Of a stretch of DNA of 64,000 bases, positions 1 through 9,115 are shown in pieces. Within the stretch, counting starts at the first letter, position 1, and each line of letters begins with the position of its first letter. The notes beneath the pieces were generated by a model, which was not told the DNA's origin, made no database searches, and was given only the letters and a program-made list of their open reading frames with translations. Source of the stretch: Oceanirhabdus seepicola (GTDB taxonomy: Bacteria > Bacillota > Clostridia > Clostridiales > Clostridiaceae); the NCBI RefSeq assembly GCF_023684385.1, contig NZ_JAGSOJ010000005.1, positions 186,001 to 250,000 of the forward strand, in the 5' to 3' direction. Made by a program: the position numbers and the translations under genes.

Positions 1-324
1 ATAGAAAATAATATAGAACTCTATCAGTGCATTTATTTTGATGGGATTAAAGCAGGTTATTATTACTTACATAATGATGGAGAAAAGCTTGAGCTTGATG
101 ACTTCTTTATTTTTGATGAATTTCAAGGGAGAGGCATAGGAACGAAGGTTATAAAATATATTGCTTCAATTTCAAAAGAAAAAAACAAGGAAGTATTTTT
201 ATACGTATTTGCAAATAACCAGGGAGCTTTTAATTTATATCTTAGGAATGGATATAAGATTGTAGAAAATATTGCTGATAGTAGATACATAATGAGTACT
301 CAAGCGAGCTCATGTACTCATTGA
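1..324 (+). CDS. GNAT family N-acetyltransferase, 5'-truncated by the window edge
   Basis: An open frame runs from the first base to a TGA at 322-324 and encodes 107 residues with no start codon in view. It carries the acetyl-CoA-binding motif A of GNAT enzymes, seen as FQGRGIGTKV at about residues 41-50, followed by the usual beta5/alpha4 segment (VFANNQGAFNLYLRNGYKIV). GNAT proteins transfer an acetyl group from acetyl-CoA to an amine; the substrate here cannot be told. The N-terminal part, about 50-60 residues, lies outside the window. Confidence in the family is good. Confidence 0.85.
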   Translation: MENNIELYQCIYFDGIKAGYYYLHNDGEKLELDDFFIFDEFQGRGIGTKVIKYIASISKEKNKEVFLYVFANNQGAFNLYLRNGYKIVENIADSRYIMSTQASSCTH

Positions 325-408
325 TGATATAAAAGTGAAGAGTGGAATTTATAATAAATTATTATTTCTTAATTTTAGTATTTTGTGAAACAATCTAGGA
401 GGTATAAT

Positions 409-963
409 ATGATAATTGAAACTGAAAGACTTGTTCTAAAAGTTTTAGATGGATCATTTGCTGATTTAGTCTTAGAATATTTTAATAGAAATAGAGAACA
501 CTTAAAGCAGTTTGATCCCTTACGAAGCGAGAACTTTTATAAAGTAGAAAATCGAAAAAAAGCATTGGATCAGGAAATACTAGATATAGATAATGGTACG
601 CAATTAAGGCTTTGGATATTTAAGAAAACAGATATCGGTTTTAAAAAGATAATTGGAACAATCTGTTTTAGTCATATAGTAAAAGGCTTTTTCTTATCAT
701 GTTATGTAGGATATAGCATCGATAATAGTGAAACAAATAAAGGATATATAACAGAGGTTCTGAAAAAAGGAATAGATATTATGTTTCGTGAATATAACCT
801 TCATAGAATTGAAGGTACTGTAATGCCTAAAAATATAGCTTCATTGAAGGTATTAGAAAAACTTAATTTCAAAAATGAAGGTCTGTCTACAAAATATCAA
901 AAAATCAATGGAAAATGGGAAGATCATATTCATATGGTCTTATTAAATTCAGAAGTTGAATAG
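409..963 (+). CDS. GNAT N-acetyltransferase, RimJ/RimL-like
   Basis: This 184-residue protein opens with IIETERLVLK, the signature N-terminus of RimJ/RimL-type acetyltransferases, and ends with the conserved NIASLKVLEKLNFKNEG and a terminal strand (DHIHMVLL). Such enzymes acetylate protein N-termini or small amines. I chose ATG 409 because AGGAGG (397-402) lies 6 bases upstream; an in-frame GTG at 385 would put the ribosome site inside the gene. The glycine-rich acetyl-CoA loop is weak (YSIDNSETNKGY, where QxxGxG would be expected), so activity is not certain. It follows the partial GNAT by 84 bases, and the ABC ATPase gene follows in the same direction. Confidence 0.85.
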   Translation: MIIETERLVLKVLDGSFADLVLEYFNRNREHLKQFDPLRSENFYKVENRKKALDQEILDIDNGTQLRLWIFKKTDIGFKKIIGTICFSHIVKGFFLSCYVGYSIDNSETNKGYITEVLKKGIDIMFREYNLHRIEGTVMPKNIASLKVLEKLNFKNEGLSTKYQKINGKWEDHIHMVLLNSEVE

Positions 964-1004
964 ATATATACTGCACTAAACTATATATCATTAGGAGGTA
1001 CATA

Positions 1005-1964
1005 ATGGAGTTTATTACTGTTCAAGGACTAAAAAAAGAATACACTGTGTATGAAAAGAAAAGCCTCTTTAGAAGAAATAAAAGAACAATTGAAGCCCTT
1101 AAAGGGGTTGACTTTACTGTTAAAAAAGGAGAATTTTTAGGTTATATAGGGCCCAACGGTGCTGGTAAATCTACAACTATAAAAATCCTTACAGGTATTA
1201 TGAATCCAAGTGATGGAATAGTAAAAGTAGGAGATTATATTCCTTATAAAGATAGGAAAAAATATGTTCAGAATATTGGAGTAGTGTTCGGACAGAAAAC
1301 ACAAATGTGGTGGGATCTACCTGTAAAAGATACATACGAACTTTTGAAAGGTATTTATAAAGTGGATGATAAAAAATACAAGCGTCAACTAGAGTATCTA
1401 GTTGATAAATTGTTTCTTGAAGATATTTTAAATCATCCTGTACGACAACTAAGTCTAGGTCAAAGAATGAGAGCAGAACTTGGTGCATGCATGATTCACG
1501 ATCCTGAGATACTATTTCTTGATGAGCCAACAATAGGACTAGATGTGGTATCTAAACATAAAGTTGTAGACTTTCTTCAAGAAATCAACAATAAGGGAAA
1601 AACCATATTTCTCACAACCCATGATATGAAAGACATAGAGAAATTATGTAATGAAATGCTGGTTCTAAATCATGGGAATATCGTATATAAAGGAAAAGTG
1701 GATCAGTTAAAGACAATAACAGATCTTCCTATTAAGGTTATTGCGCAAATGAATATTAATGGTGAAGATAATAACTTAAATCGAATACTATCTAAACATC
1801 ATGGAAAGTATGATAAGATTAAAAATCAACTAGTGTTGAATGTAAAAACCAAACAGGATACATCTGAAATTGCAAAGAACCTGTTCAACAATTTCACGGT
1901 TGAGGATTTTAAAGTTGAGGAACCTAGTATTGAGGAAATTATTAAATTAATATATACCAGCTAA
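1005..1964 (+). CDS. ABC-2-type exporter ATP-binding protein (COG4586-like), orphan
   Basis: A 319-residue ABC ATPase with Walker A GPNGAGKST (49-57), signature LSLGQ (149-153), Walker B ILFLDEP (169-175) and an H-loop TTHD near 205. The N-terminal spacer with a basic stretch (KKSLFRRNKR) and the MWWDLP segment after the Q-loop resemble COG4586 ATPases. In that family the gene is normally followed by two membrane subunits. Here none follows: the next gene, 168 bases on, is a methyltransferase. It either works with a permease elsewhere or is a remnant operon. An AGGAGG site precedes ATG 1005. The C-terminal 100 residues form the accessory domain usual for drug and polysaccharide exporters. Confidence 0.9.
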   Translation: MEFITVQGLKKEYTVYEKKSLFRRNKRTIEALKGVDFTVKKGEFLGYIGPNGAGKSTTIKILTGIMNPSDGIVKVGDYIPYKDRKKYVQNIGVVFGQKTQMWWDLPVKDTYELLKGIYKVDDKKYKRQLEYLVDKLFLEDILNHPVRQLSLGQRMRAELGACMIHDPEILFLDEPTIGLDVVSKHKVVDFLQEINNKGKTIFLTTHDMKDIEKLCNEMLVLNHGNIVYKGKVDQLKTITDLPIKVIAQMNINGEDNNLNRILSKHHGKYDKIKNQLVLNVKTKQDTSEIAKNLFNNFTVEDFKVEEPSIEEIIKLIYTS

Positions 1965-2132
1965 TAAAAGGCCAGCGGTCCTTTATTAGGTATATAATTG
2001 ATAGTGTATAATATGGAAATAATGATTGCCACATTCTATTTGTTTTGTGCGGTAAATGCAATGCAATAATTACATTGCAATAGTAATATAAGATGAATAA
2101 ATATTAATTTTATTTTATTTGGGAGGTATATT

Positions 2133-2909
2133 ATGGACAAACGTTTTACATTTAATGAAGATGTTAAAAATTATGATAATTGGAGGCCAACATACTGTAA
2201 AGAATTATTCAATGATATTATTCAATACTCACAACTTAATCAAAATAAAAAAGCAGTAGAAGTTGGAATCGGTACTGGTCAAGCAACTACACCCTTTCTT
2301 ATGACAGGATGTGATGTAACAGCCATCGAACTTGGAAAAAACCTAGCTGAATACTCCAAAGAAAAGTTTAAAGAATATAATAATTTTAGTGTTTATAATA
2401 CTTCATTTGAGGATTTTGAGTGTAATGATAATAGTTTTGATATTCTTTACTCTGCAACAGCATTTCATTGGATTCCTGAAGATATAGGCTATCCAAAGGC
2501 ATTTAAGCTATTAAAGAATAATGGAACATTAGCCTTGTTTTGGAATAAACCATCTATGAAAGAAGATGACTTATTACATCAAAAATTTCAAACTATATAC
2601 CAAAAATATACATCATTCGATAATAAATCCATAGAAAGTGCTGCTGCAAGTACTACAGCAAGATATAATAGAATATCAAAAACTATTCAATCCTATGGTT
2701 TTAGAGATGTAGAAATAAAGTTATATCACCAAACACGAGTATTTGACTCTTCAGGTTATATTTCATTATTAGAAACATATTCAGACCATAGAATGCTGGA
2801 ATCCTCTACAAAGAAATTATTATACAGTGAAATTGAAAATACTATTCTTGAATACGGTAATACTGTAACTATATATGACACGATAGAATTATATTTGGCA
2901 AGAAAATAA
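2133..2909 (+). CDS. Class I SAM-dependent methyltransferase
   Basis: This 258-residue protein has the SAM-binding motif I AVEVGIGTGQA (41-51), an acidic residue ending the second strand (VTAIELG) and the post-motif segment DILYSATAFHWIPED, typical of Methyltransf_11/trans-aconitate-methyltransferase-like proteins. The HWI motif is common in enzymes acting on small molecules, but the substrate cannot be inferred. A GGGAGG site precedes ATG 2133. A Rho-independent terminator lies just after the stop. It is probably monocistronic. Confidence 0.88.
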   Translation: MDKRFTFNEDVKNYDNWRPTYCKELFNDIIQYSQLNQNKKAVEVGIGTGQATTPFLMTGCDVTAIELGKNLAEYSKEKFKEYNNFSVYNTSFEDFECNDNSFDILYSATAFHWIPEDIGYPKAFKLLKNNGTLALFWNKPSMKEDDLLHQKFQTIYQKYTSFDNKSIESAAASTTARYNRISKTIQSYGFRDVEIKLYHQTRVFDSSGYISLLETYSDHRMLESSTKKLLYSEIENTILEYGNTVTIYDTIELYLARK

Positions 2910-2920
2910 TAAATTTCTTA

Positions 2921-2950
2921 AAACTGCAAAATCACTTTTGCAGTTTTTTT
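2921..2950 (+). terminator. Rho-independent terminator after the methyltransferase
   Basis: A perfect 11-bp stem (AAACTGCAAAA with TTTTGCAGTTT), a 4-base loop and a run of T follow the methyltransferase stop codon by 11 bases. Confidence 0.9.
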
Positions 2951-2985
2951 ATTTGTATTATATCTCTTTTAATCTATCAACCAAT

Positions 2986-3090
2986 TATAGAGATTCTATA
3001 GTGAATCTTGATTTATACATATCTCAAAATCACAGCGCTTCAATGAGTTTTGAATATGTATAAATTTAGTTTTGACTTGAAATCTCTATA
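2986..3090. repeat. Imperfect palindromic repeat, copy A1 (about 105 bp)
   Basis: The ends are inverted repeats: TATAGAGATT at 2986-2995 and AATCTCTATA at 3081-3090. A second inverted pair (ATTTATACATAT and ATATGTATAAAT) lies further in, so the whole unit can fold into one long hairpin. The central part (CTCAAAATC, CAATG, GTT) resembles the centre of the copy at 24011-24114. The flanking TA dinucleotides fit a TA target site. No protein is encoded, so this looks like a MITE-type or REP-type element. Confidence 0.7.
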
Positions 3091-3148
3091 GTTAATAAAG
3101 TCTTAAGAATTACATACAGTTATTTGTAAAATTTAAATGATATCATCT

Positions 3149-3293
3149 TTATAGAGTACAAAATAGATTCAAGTTCAATAATTAATTTATACATGTACAA
3201 AACACGTTAAACCGACCTGATTTTGATACGGTTATCGTATAACTTTTTCTAAGGTGTGCATAAATTAAATTTCACTAAGGAATCTATATAAAG
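3149..3293. repeat. Imperfect palindromic repeat, copy A2 (about 145 bp)
   Basis: The right arm AAGGAATCTATATA mirrors the left arm (AAATAGATTCAAG), and AATTAATTTATACA mirrors TGCATAAATTAAATT further in. The internal block (GATTTTGAT, CGGT, ATCGTATA, TTTTTCTAAGGTG) is shared, in the opposite orientation, with the copy at 19946-20070. That makes the two members of one longer subfamily. It ends about 45 bases before the response regulator start, so it probably lies in that gene's promoter or leader. Confidence 0.65.
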
Positions 3294-3340
3294 GAAAGGT
3301 AGTGATATAATATGCTTATATTAATTTGGGGTGGTGTTAC

Positions 3341-4030
3341 ATGATGAACATACTAATATGTGATGATGATAAAGAAATTGTTGATGCTATAGAAATATAC
3401 TTATCAAGTGAAGGATATGATATCTTCAAAGCTTATAATGGATTTGAAGCTTTAGATATACTTAAAGATAAAGAAATCCATTTAGTAATAATGGATATTA
3501 TGATGCCAATAATGGATGGTATAAAAGCTACGAATGAGATAAGAAAGACTAGTAATATACCAGTTATTATGCTTTCAGCAAAATCAGAAGATATGGACAA
3601 GATAATGGGACTTAATGTTGGAGCAGATGATTATGTATCAAAACCCTTCAATCCACTTGAACTCATTGCTAGGGTTAAATCTCAACTAAGAAGATATACA
3701 GCTCTTGGTAGCTTCGTACCAAAGACAGGAATTTATAAAACTGGTGAATTAATTGTAGATGATGAACGAAAAGAAGTAACCATAGATGGTGAATTGATTA
3801 AGCTAACTCGTATTGAATACAAGATACTTAAAGTTTTAACAGAAGACGCTGGGAAGGTATTTTCAATAAATCAGATTTATGAGAACGCTTGGAACGAGCC
3901 TTCTTACAACCCTGAAAATACAGTGGCAGTTCATATAAGAAGAATTAGAGAGAAAATCGAAATAAATCCAAAGGAACCAAAATATTTAAAGGTGGTGTGG
4001 GGAATTGGCTATAAAATTGAAAAGTATTAA
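3341..4030 (+). CDS. OmpR/VanR-family response regulator (system 1)
   Basis: This DNA-binding response regulator of 229 residues has a receiver domain with acidic pocket DDD (8-10), phospho-acceptor Asp52 (VIMDIMMP) and SKPFNP lysine near 101. A C-terminal winged helix follows (IRRIREKIEINPKEP). The start at ATG 3341 is preferred because the purine-rich GGGGTGGTG (3328-3336) sits 4 bases upstream; a TTG at 3326 would overlap it. The kinase gene overlaps its 3' end, so the pair is translationally coupled. The receptor wing resembles VanR. The palindromic repeat A2 lies directly upstream. Confidence 0.93.
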   Translation: MMNILICDDDKEIVDAIEIYLSSEGYDIFKAYNGFEALDILKDKEIHLVIMDIMMPIMDGIKATNEIRKTSNIPVIMLSAKSEDMDKIMGLNVGADDYVSKPFNPLELIARVKSQLRRYTALGSFVPKTGIYKTGELIVDDERKEVTIDGELIKLTRIEYKILKVLTEDAGKVFSINQIYENAWNEPSYNPENTVAVHIRRIREKIEINPKEPKYLKVVWGIGYKIEKY

Positions 4031-6008
4031 ATACAGCAGTATTACAAAAACAATAGCATTCATATTATCCGTTGCTTTCTTAACAATGAGTTTGATTACT
4101 CTTGTTTACATGGATGAAAATACAAATATTTCATTAGAAGCAATCTTTCAAGATGATTATTTGAAGAGTAGTGACTTAAAATATGAGGTTAGTGATATTT
4201 CATATAATTTAGAAAGCATTTTTAAAGTATATAAAAGTGAAGAGTATATTAAGTCTGGTGTGACATTAGATGCTGAATCTGATTTTTCTTTTAATTACTC
4301 ATGGGAATTAAGAAATCTTTACAGTGATTTTAAACATAATTCAAAAGAATATAATGATGGTGTAATCTCTGATAAAGAATTACAAAATAAGTTTCAATTA
4401 TTATATGCTAAAGAAATCGAAAAATATAGAAATAAATATATAAATGAAGCTTTGAATACTTATAATGAACTAATTAAAAAAATCAATAATATTGATGGAT
4501 TATATTATTACATGTCAAGTGAAGAATACGAAACTTCCAACTCTCAAAATAAATCTAAAGACTTTTTTACTTCTAAACCTGTATATAAATTATTTGACAA
4601 GGATGGTTATCAATATTCGTCAGATTACTTGGTTAATCAATATTATTCATCAAATAAATTAAGTTATTATCCACAAGATATATTATATATTGCATTTGAT
4701 GATACCTTCTTAGATCCTTTAGCTAATAAATGGTATGCAGATCGTGAGGTATTACTATCGTACTTATCGCTTGTTGCCTTTTTAATGGTAGGATTTATTG
4801 CTTGTATCGTTTACCTCTTAATCTATTCTGGTCGAAAAGCTAATGATGATAATATTCATCTAACTTTAATAGACAAGTTGTATGTAGATGTAAATATTAT
4901 TGCAACTTTATCTATTATAGGATGTTGTTTTGCTATTATTGATGGGAATTTCAACAATTTTCAATATGTATTTTTAATAATATTCTTGGCTATAGCATTT
5001 TCATTTGGTATTAATCTGTTATTGAGTATAATAAAGCATATTAAAAACAAAACAATCATTAAACACAATTTATCATATAAAATTTTAGCCAAAATATATT
5101 CATTTATAATAAGATTATTCAATAGTCTTCCAGTAGCAATTAGAATGATTCCTTCTCCTAAAAAAGCTGCTGATTTAAACAATATAATTCAAGGGGTAGA
5201 CCAAATTAAAAATGGTGAATTGGATTATGTGATAAAGACAAGTTCTCAAGGGATTTATAGTGATTTAGCTAAAGATATTAATGGTATTGCTAGCGGTCTG
5301 AAAGCTGCTGTAAATAATGAACTTAAAAGTGAACGATTAAAAACTGAGCTCATTAGTAATGTCTCTCATGATATAAGAACACCACTTACTTCTATAATAA
5401 ACTATGTTGATTTATTAAAAAGAGAGGGAGTTGACTCAAAAAATACAGAGAAGTATTTAAATATATTAGAACAGAAATCACAACGACTTAAAACTCTTAC
5501 TGATGATTTGTTTGAGGCTTCAAAAGCTTCCAGTGGTGATATTCCTGTTAATTTGTCAAAAGTAGATGTATCATCTTTATTAATTCAATGTATGGGAGAG
5601 CTAGATGATAAGATAGTTGCTTCAAATCTAGATTTTCAACTGGATTATCCTGAAGAAAAAGTATTCGTTGAAGCTGATGGCAGATTATTATGGCGTGTAT
5701 TAGAGAATCTTATATCCAATATACTGAAATATTCGCTTCAGAATACTAGAGTTTATATTAATGTTATTCCTTCAGATAATACCACTTCTATTGTGTTAAA
5801 GAATATATCTTCATCTAAACTTAATATTAATGCTGATGAATTAACTGAACGATTCAAACGTGGTGATGAGTCTAGAACTAGTGAAGGAAGTGGTCTTGGA
5901 TTATCAATAGCGAAGAGTCTTGTTGAATTACAAAAGGGTAATTTTGATATAAATATAGATGGTGATTTATTTAAAGTGACTATTAATATGCCAACCTATA
6001 AAGATTAA
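4005..6008 (+). CDS. VanS-like sensor histidine kinase, large extracytoplasmic domain (system 1)
   Basis: A 667-residue kinase. One membrane helix (16-36), about 210 residues outside, then three helices (249-274, 293-313, 320-344) precede a linker and the phospho-acceptor segment with His455 (SHDIRTP). The N-box (ENLISNILKYS) and G2 box (GSGLGLSIAKS, near 628) are present. The usual DxGxG G1 box is replaced by KNISSSKLN, as in some VanS-like kinases. Start is TTG 4005 or, equally plausibly, TTG 4017; both overlap the regulator gene. No transporter gene follows, so the target operon is elsewhere. A terminator lies just after the stop. Confidence 0.9.
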   Translation: MAIKLKSIKYSSITKTIAFILSVAFLTMSLITLVYMDENTNISLEAIFQDDYLKSSDLKYEVSDISYNLESIFKVYKSEEYIKSGVTLDAESDFSFNYSWELRNLYSDFKHNSKEYNDGVISDKELQNKFQLLYAKEIEKYRNKYINEALNTYNELIKKINNIDGLYYYMSSEEYETSNSQNKSKDFFTSKPVYKLFDKDGYQYSSDYLVNQYYSSNKLSYYPQDILYIAFDDTFLDPLANKWYADREVLLSYLSLVAFLMVGFIACIVYLLIYSGRKANDDNIHLTLIDKLYVDVNIIATLSIIGCCFAIIDGNFNNFQYVFLIIFLAIAFSFGINLLLSIIKHIKNKTIIKHNLSYKILAKIYSFIIRLFNSLPVAIRMIPSPKKAADLNNIIQGVDQIKNGELDYVIKTSSQGIYSDLAKDINGIASGLKAAVNNELKSERLKTELISNVSHDIRTPLTSIINYVDLLKREGVDSKNTEKYLNILEQKSQRLKTLTDDLFEASKASSGDIPVNLSKVDVSSLLIQCMGELDDKIVASNLDFQLDYPEEKVFVEADGRLLWRVLENLISNILKYSLQNTRVYINVIPSDNTTSIVLKNISSSKLNINADELTERFKRGDESRTSEGSGLGLSIAKSLVELQKGNFDINIDGDLFKVTINMPTYKD

Positions 6009-6015
6009 TATTTAT

Positions 6016-6043
6016 AGCCTTGCATTTCAGCAAGGCTTTTCCC
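6016..6043 (+). terminator. Rho-independent terminator after two-component system 1
   Basis: An 8-bp stem (AGCCTTGC with GCAAGGCT) and 6-base loop are followed by TTTTCCC. It separates the plus-strand pair from the convergent ABC operon. Confidence 0.85.
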
Positions 6044-6051
6044 TTGGATAG

Positions 6052-6804
6052 TTAAAACTGTCCCCATTTTTTCAATAAACACTCCACCGTTAACGTCTCT
6101 TTTTCTTTTCCTTTTATATCTAATACTATTTTCCCTTTATCTAACATAATGAGCCTATTACCATACTCTAATGCAGTTTTTAAGTTATGTGTTATCATAA
6201 TAGTGGTTAGTTTATTCTTTTCAACTATATTTTTTGTTTGTTCCATAATTATTTTAGAAGTTTTAGGATCTAATGCTGATGTATGCTCATCTAATAATAG
6301 TAATTTTGGTGTTTTTAATGTTGCCATAGTCAATGAGATTGCTTGTCTTTGTCCTCCTGATAAAAGTCCCACTTCTGTATTTAATTGCTCTTCCAGCCCT
6401 AGTTCAAGTTCTTTTAATGCCTCAATGTAATCAGATTTTCTCTTCTTATTTAACCCTAATGAAAGTCCGAATCTCTTACCTTTGTTATCTGCCATAGATA
6501 AATTTTCAAATACAGTCATATTAGATGAGGTTCCTTTACTTGGCTCTTGATATACTTTTGATATAAATCTCTTTCTTTTAAAAGAATTAAGCTTTTCAAT
6601 ATTATTATTATCAAATATTATTTCACCTTCTTCTATTTCTAGGTCACCAGTTAACATATTCATGAAAGTGGATTTTCCAGCGCCATTACCTCCTACTACG
6701 GATATAAATTCGCCCTCCTCAACTTTCAAGTCTAATTTATCAAATATAACTTTCTCTCCATCTATTGTATTGAATTTCTTCACTACTTTTTTCAATTCAA
6801 TCAT
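6052..6804 (-). CDS. ABC transporter ATP-binding protein, tryptophan-type (TrpXYZ/COG1101 class)
   Basis: A 250-residue ATPase with Walker A GGNGAGKST (38-46), signature LLSGGQRQ and Walker B LLLLDEHTSALDP. A His replaces the usual Pro after Asp-Glu, a feature of the COG1101 class that pairs with permeases like the one upstream. It energises uptake of the ligand bound by the lipoprotein at 7680-8630. It is the last gene of a three-gene minus-strand operon and overlaps the permease gene by 4 bases. The T-box leader with a UGG specifier makes tryptophan, or a precursor, the likely substrate. Confidence 0.88.
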   Translation of the reverse strand: MIELKKVVKKFNTIDGEKVIFDKLDLKVEEGEFISVVGGNGAGKSTFMNMLTGDLEIEEGEIIFDNNNIEKLNSFKRKRFISKVYQEPSKGTSSNMTVFENLSMADNKGKRFGLSLGLNKKRKSDYIEALKELELGLEEQLNTEVGLLSGGQRQAISLTMATLKTPKLLLLDEHTSALDPKTSKIIMEQTKNIVEKNKLTTIMITHNLKTALEYGNRLIMLDKGKIVLDIKGKEKETLTVECLLKKWGQF

Positions 6805-7667
6805 CTCGTCACCCCTAATTCTTTAGTGAATAACTTTCTTATATTATGCTTTTTGCTATCCATTACTAATATTCCCAGGAGAATCACTGCCGTTATCAAT
6901 TTTAAATCACTTGCTGCAAACCCAATCTCCAATGATAAAGCAATAATTAATCTATAAACAACACTTCCCATTATAACCATAGTTGTTAATTTAATATGCT
7001 TGTTCGATTTTAATATTTGCTCACCTAATATAATAGAAGCAAGCCCAGTCACAAGTATTCCTGTTCCCATACTTATATCTGCAAATCCTTGATACTGAGC
7101 CAAAATTCCTCCTGATAATGCAACTAACCCATTTGCTATCATAAGTCCGATTATCTTATATTTCTTATCATCTAATCCAAGTGAATTTACCACATTAGGA
7201 TTATCACCTAATGACCTTAACACATATCCAAACTTAGTTTTCATTAAATAATCTATCAGTACTTTGCATGCGATTAATAATATAAATATAATTAATAATG
7301 CTGGATAATTACTCTTAAATATATGCTCCTGGTTGAAAACATGAATATTTGCCTTTCCCATTATTCTTAAATTCACACTATATAAAGCAATCATTACGAT
7401 TATTCCTGATAATAAATTAGTAATATTGAATTTTGTGTGGATATATCCTGTAACAAATCCCGAAATTCCTCCTGCCATTGTTGCTATTAACAATGCAATA
7501 ACGGGTGAATATCCATTTACTAAAAGTGTAGATGCAACAGCAGCTCCCAAAGGAAAGCTACCGTCAACAGATAAATCTGGAAAGTTCAATATTTTATAAG
7601 ACATACTAATTCCTAATGCTGTTATTGCAAATATTAATCCTTGTTCTAAAATTGAAACTATATTCAT
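6801..7667 (-). CDS. ABC transporter permease, tryptophan-type (COG4120 class)
   Basis: A 288-residue polytopic protein with about eight or nine hydrophobic segments. It contains the conserved NFPDLSVDGSFPLGAA stretch of branched-chain-amino-acid-like permeases and a GLASIILGEQ motif that probably contacts the ATPase. Together with the lipoprotein and ATPase it makes an importer. GGGGGAGAGGGAG just before ATG 7667 is the ribosome site. It starts 12 bases after the binding-protein gene and overlaps the ATPase gene, so all three are one transcript under the T-box. Confidence 0.88.
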   Translation of the reverse strand: MNIVSILEQGLIFAITALGISMSYKILNFPDLSVDGSFPLGAAVASTLLVNGYSPVIALLIATMAGGISGFVTGYIHTKFNITNLLSGIIVMIALYSVNLRIMGKANIHVFNQEHIFKSNYPALLIIFILLIACKVLIDYLMKTKFGYVLRSLGDNPNVVNSLGLDDKKYKIIGLMIANGLVALSGGILAQYQGFADISMGTGILVTGLASIILGEQILKSNKHIKLTTMVIMGSVVYRLIIALSLEIGFAASDLKLITAVILLGILVMDSKKHNIRKLFTKELGVTR

Positions 7668-7679
7668 CTCCCTCTCCCC

Positions 7680-8630
7680 CTATCTAAATATTGCTCTTTC
7701 CTTAATCTCATCAGGTAAAGTTATACTATATTTATTAACTGCTTCTTTATTAATAATTAGTTCTGTCTCCTGTAATGTCTCAACCGGAATATCCGTAACC
7801 TTTTCGCCATTTAATATTTTTACAATCATCTCACCAGTTTGATATCCAACTTTATAATTATTTATTCCTTCTGCCGCTAATGCTCCTTGTTTAACATAAT
7901 CATCAACAGCTGCAATTATTGGAACATTTGCTTCATCACATTTTTTCACAATCAATGGATATGCTGATGCTAAAGAGTTATCCACATGTGTATATAAAGC
8001 ATCCACATTTTTAAGGACTTTATCCAGAGCTAGGGATATCTCGTTTGTATTAGTAATGCTTGAAATTTCAAGTTCTAATCCTAATTTTTCAGCTTCTTCT
8101 TTTGCAATATTCACTTGTATTTCAGAATTTAACTCACTTGAGTTATATATAATTCCTACTCTCTTAGCATTTGGTATAAGACTTTTCAATAATTCTAACT
8201 GCTTTCTAATAGGAGTCATATCACTAACACCAGTTATATTTTTTCCAATTAATCCAGCACTCTCTGGATCAGTAACTCCCGAAAAAACTATAGGCATATC
8301 CTTTAAATTGTTAAATGCTGCTTGTGCACTTGGAGTAGTAATTGCTACAACAACATCCTTTTTATCAAATGACTTTGCAATCAATTGAGTATTTTCTATA
8401 TTCCCTTGAGCATTCTTGAATTCTATATTTATCTTTTCTCCTTCTTTAAACCCATTTTCACTTAATGCATCCACAATGCCTTTTCTTATATACTCAAGTG
8501 ATGGATGTTCTACTATCTGAGTCATTCCAATCTGAATTATCTCATTTGAATTATTTTTTTGTCCACAACCTGCTAAAATAAACATTACTGCAAATATAAA
8601 TAAACTTATTTTTCTTAATCTATGTGTCAT
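7680..8630 (-). CDS. ABC transporter substrate-binding lipoprotein, tryptophan-type (COG2984)
   Basis: A 316-residue secreted lipoprotein with a basic N-terminus, a hydrophobic core and lipobox LAGC near residues 19-22. The mature part is a type-I periplasmic-binding-protein fold of the COG2984 family (IGMTQIVEHPSLEYIRKG, ITTPSAQAAFNN, PIVFSGVTDP). It captures the ligand outside the cell and hands it to the permease encoded downstream. It is the first gene after the T-box leader, and the leader's UGG specifier supports tryptophan as the ligand. Confidence 0.9.
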   Translation of the reverse strand: MTHRLRKISLFIFAVMFILAGCGQKNNSNEIIQIGMTQIVEHPSLEYIRKGIVDALSENGFKEGEKINIEFKNAQGNIENTQLIAKSFDKKDVVVAITTPSAQAAFNNLKDMPIVFSGVTDPESAGLIGKNITGVSDMTPIRKQLELLKSLIPNAKRVGIIYNSSELNSEIQVNIAKEEAEKLGLELEISSITNTNEISLALDKVLKNVDALYTHVDNSLASAYPLIVKKCDEANVPIIAAVDDYVKQGALAAEGINNYKVGYQTGEMIVKILNGEKVTDIPVETLQETELIINKEAVNKYSITLPDEIKERAIFR

Positions 8631-8760
8631 AATATCTCTCCCTTATTTTCTTTAATTTTTTCGAATTTCTAAAACCATAAAAAACATTTCTATATAAATA
8701 ACTTCATGTGAATTCCATATTCATAAAATCTCTCCTTTCCAAAATAAAAATTTAGCACGC

Positions 8761-8799
8761 AAAAAAGCCCTCTACACGCTTAATAGCGTATAGAGGGCG
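8761..8799 (-). terminator. T-box regulated intrinsic terminator
   Basis: On the minus strand a stem of GCCCTCTATACGCT with AGCGTGTAGAGGGC is followed by TTTTTT. It lies between the T-box sequence and the lipoprotein gene, the position of the conditional terminator of a T-box leader. Confidence 0.92.
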
Positions 8800-8952
8800 A
8801 ATATATCGCGGTACCACCTCATATTAAAGGTATAATAAAAATACCTTTATCTCACTTCAAATACGGGATTTTTTATCCGATATCTTATCTCTATAACGGG
8901 AGAACCCGTGTCACCTACTATTATTTCAGCTTCAGCTCATGAGTCCATTCGG

Positions 8953-9115
8953 TTAAGGCTCATGAAGAAAATAAAATAGTCAGATTCCGAAGTGCTTTTG
9001 AGTATTTTCTAGGCACTCAACACGCGCATACAAGTGTATGTAAGTGATTGTGTAACGACGAAAATACTTAAAAGAACGAGTAAGATGGCTATTTAATTTT
9101 TTGAATGTGCCTAAA
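8953..9115. repeat. Palindromic insertion (about 163 bp) inside T-box stem I
   Basis: The two ends are inverted repeats: TTAAGGCTCATGAAG at 8953-8967 mirrors the minus-strand TTTAGGCACATTCAA. The similarity continues inward: AAAATAAAATAG with AAATTAAATAG, and CTTTTGAGTATTTTC with CTTTTAAGTATTTTC. The centre is CATACACTTGTATG. It can fold into one long hairpin. Its ends differ from those of the A1-A4 repeats, so it is a second repeat type. Confidence 0.75.

Noticed and set aside
1963..1991. Hairpin-like AATAAAAGG/CCTTTATT after the orphan ATPase gene
   Set aside because: The stem is imperfect and has no T run, so it is not called as a terminator.
4961..5182. Minus-strand open frames inside the system 1 kinase and similar long antisense frames in other genes
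   Set aside because: They lie within well-supported coding regions on the other strand, lack ribosome sites and resemble no protein family.
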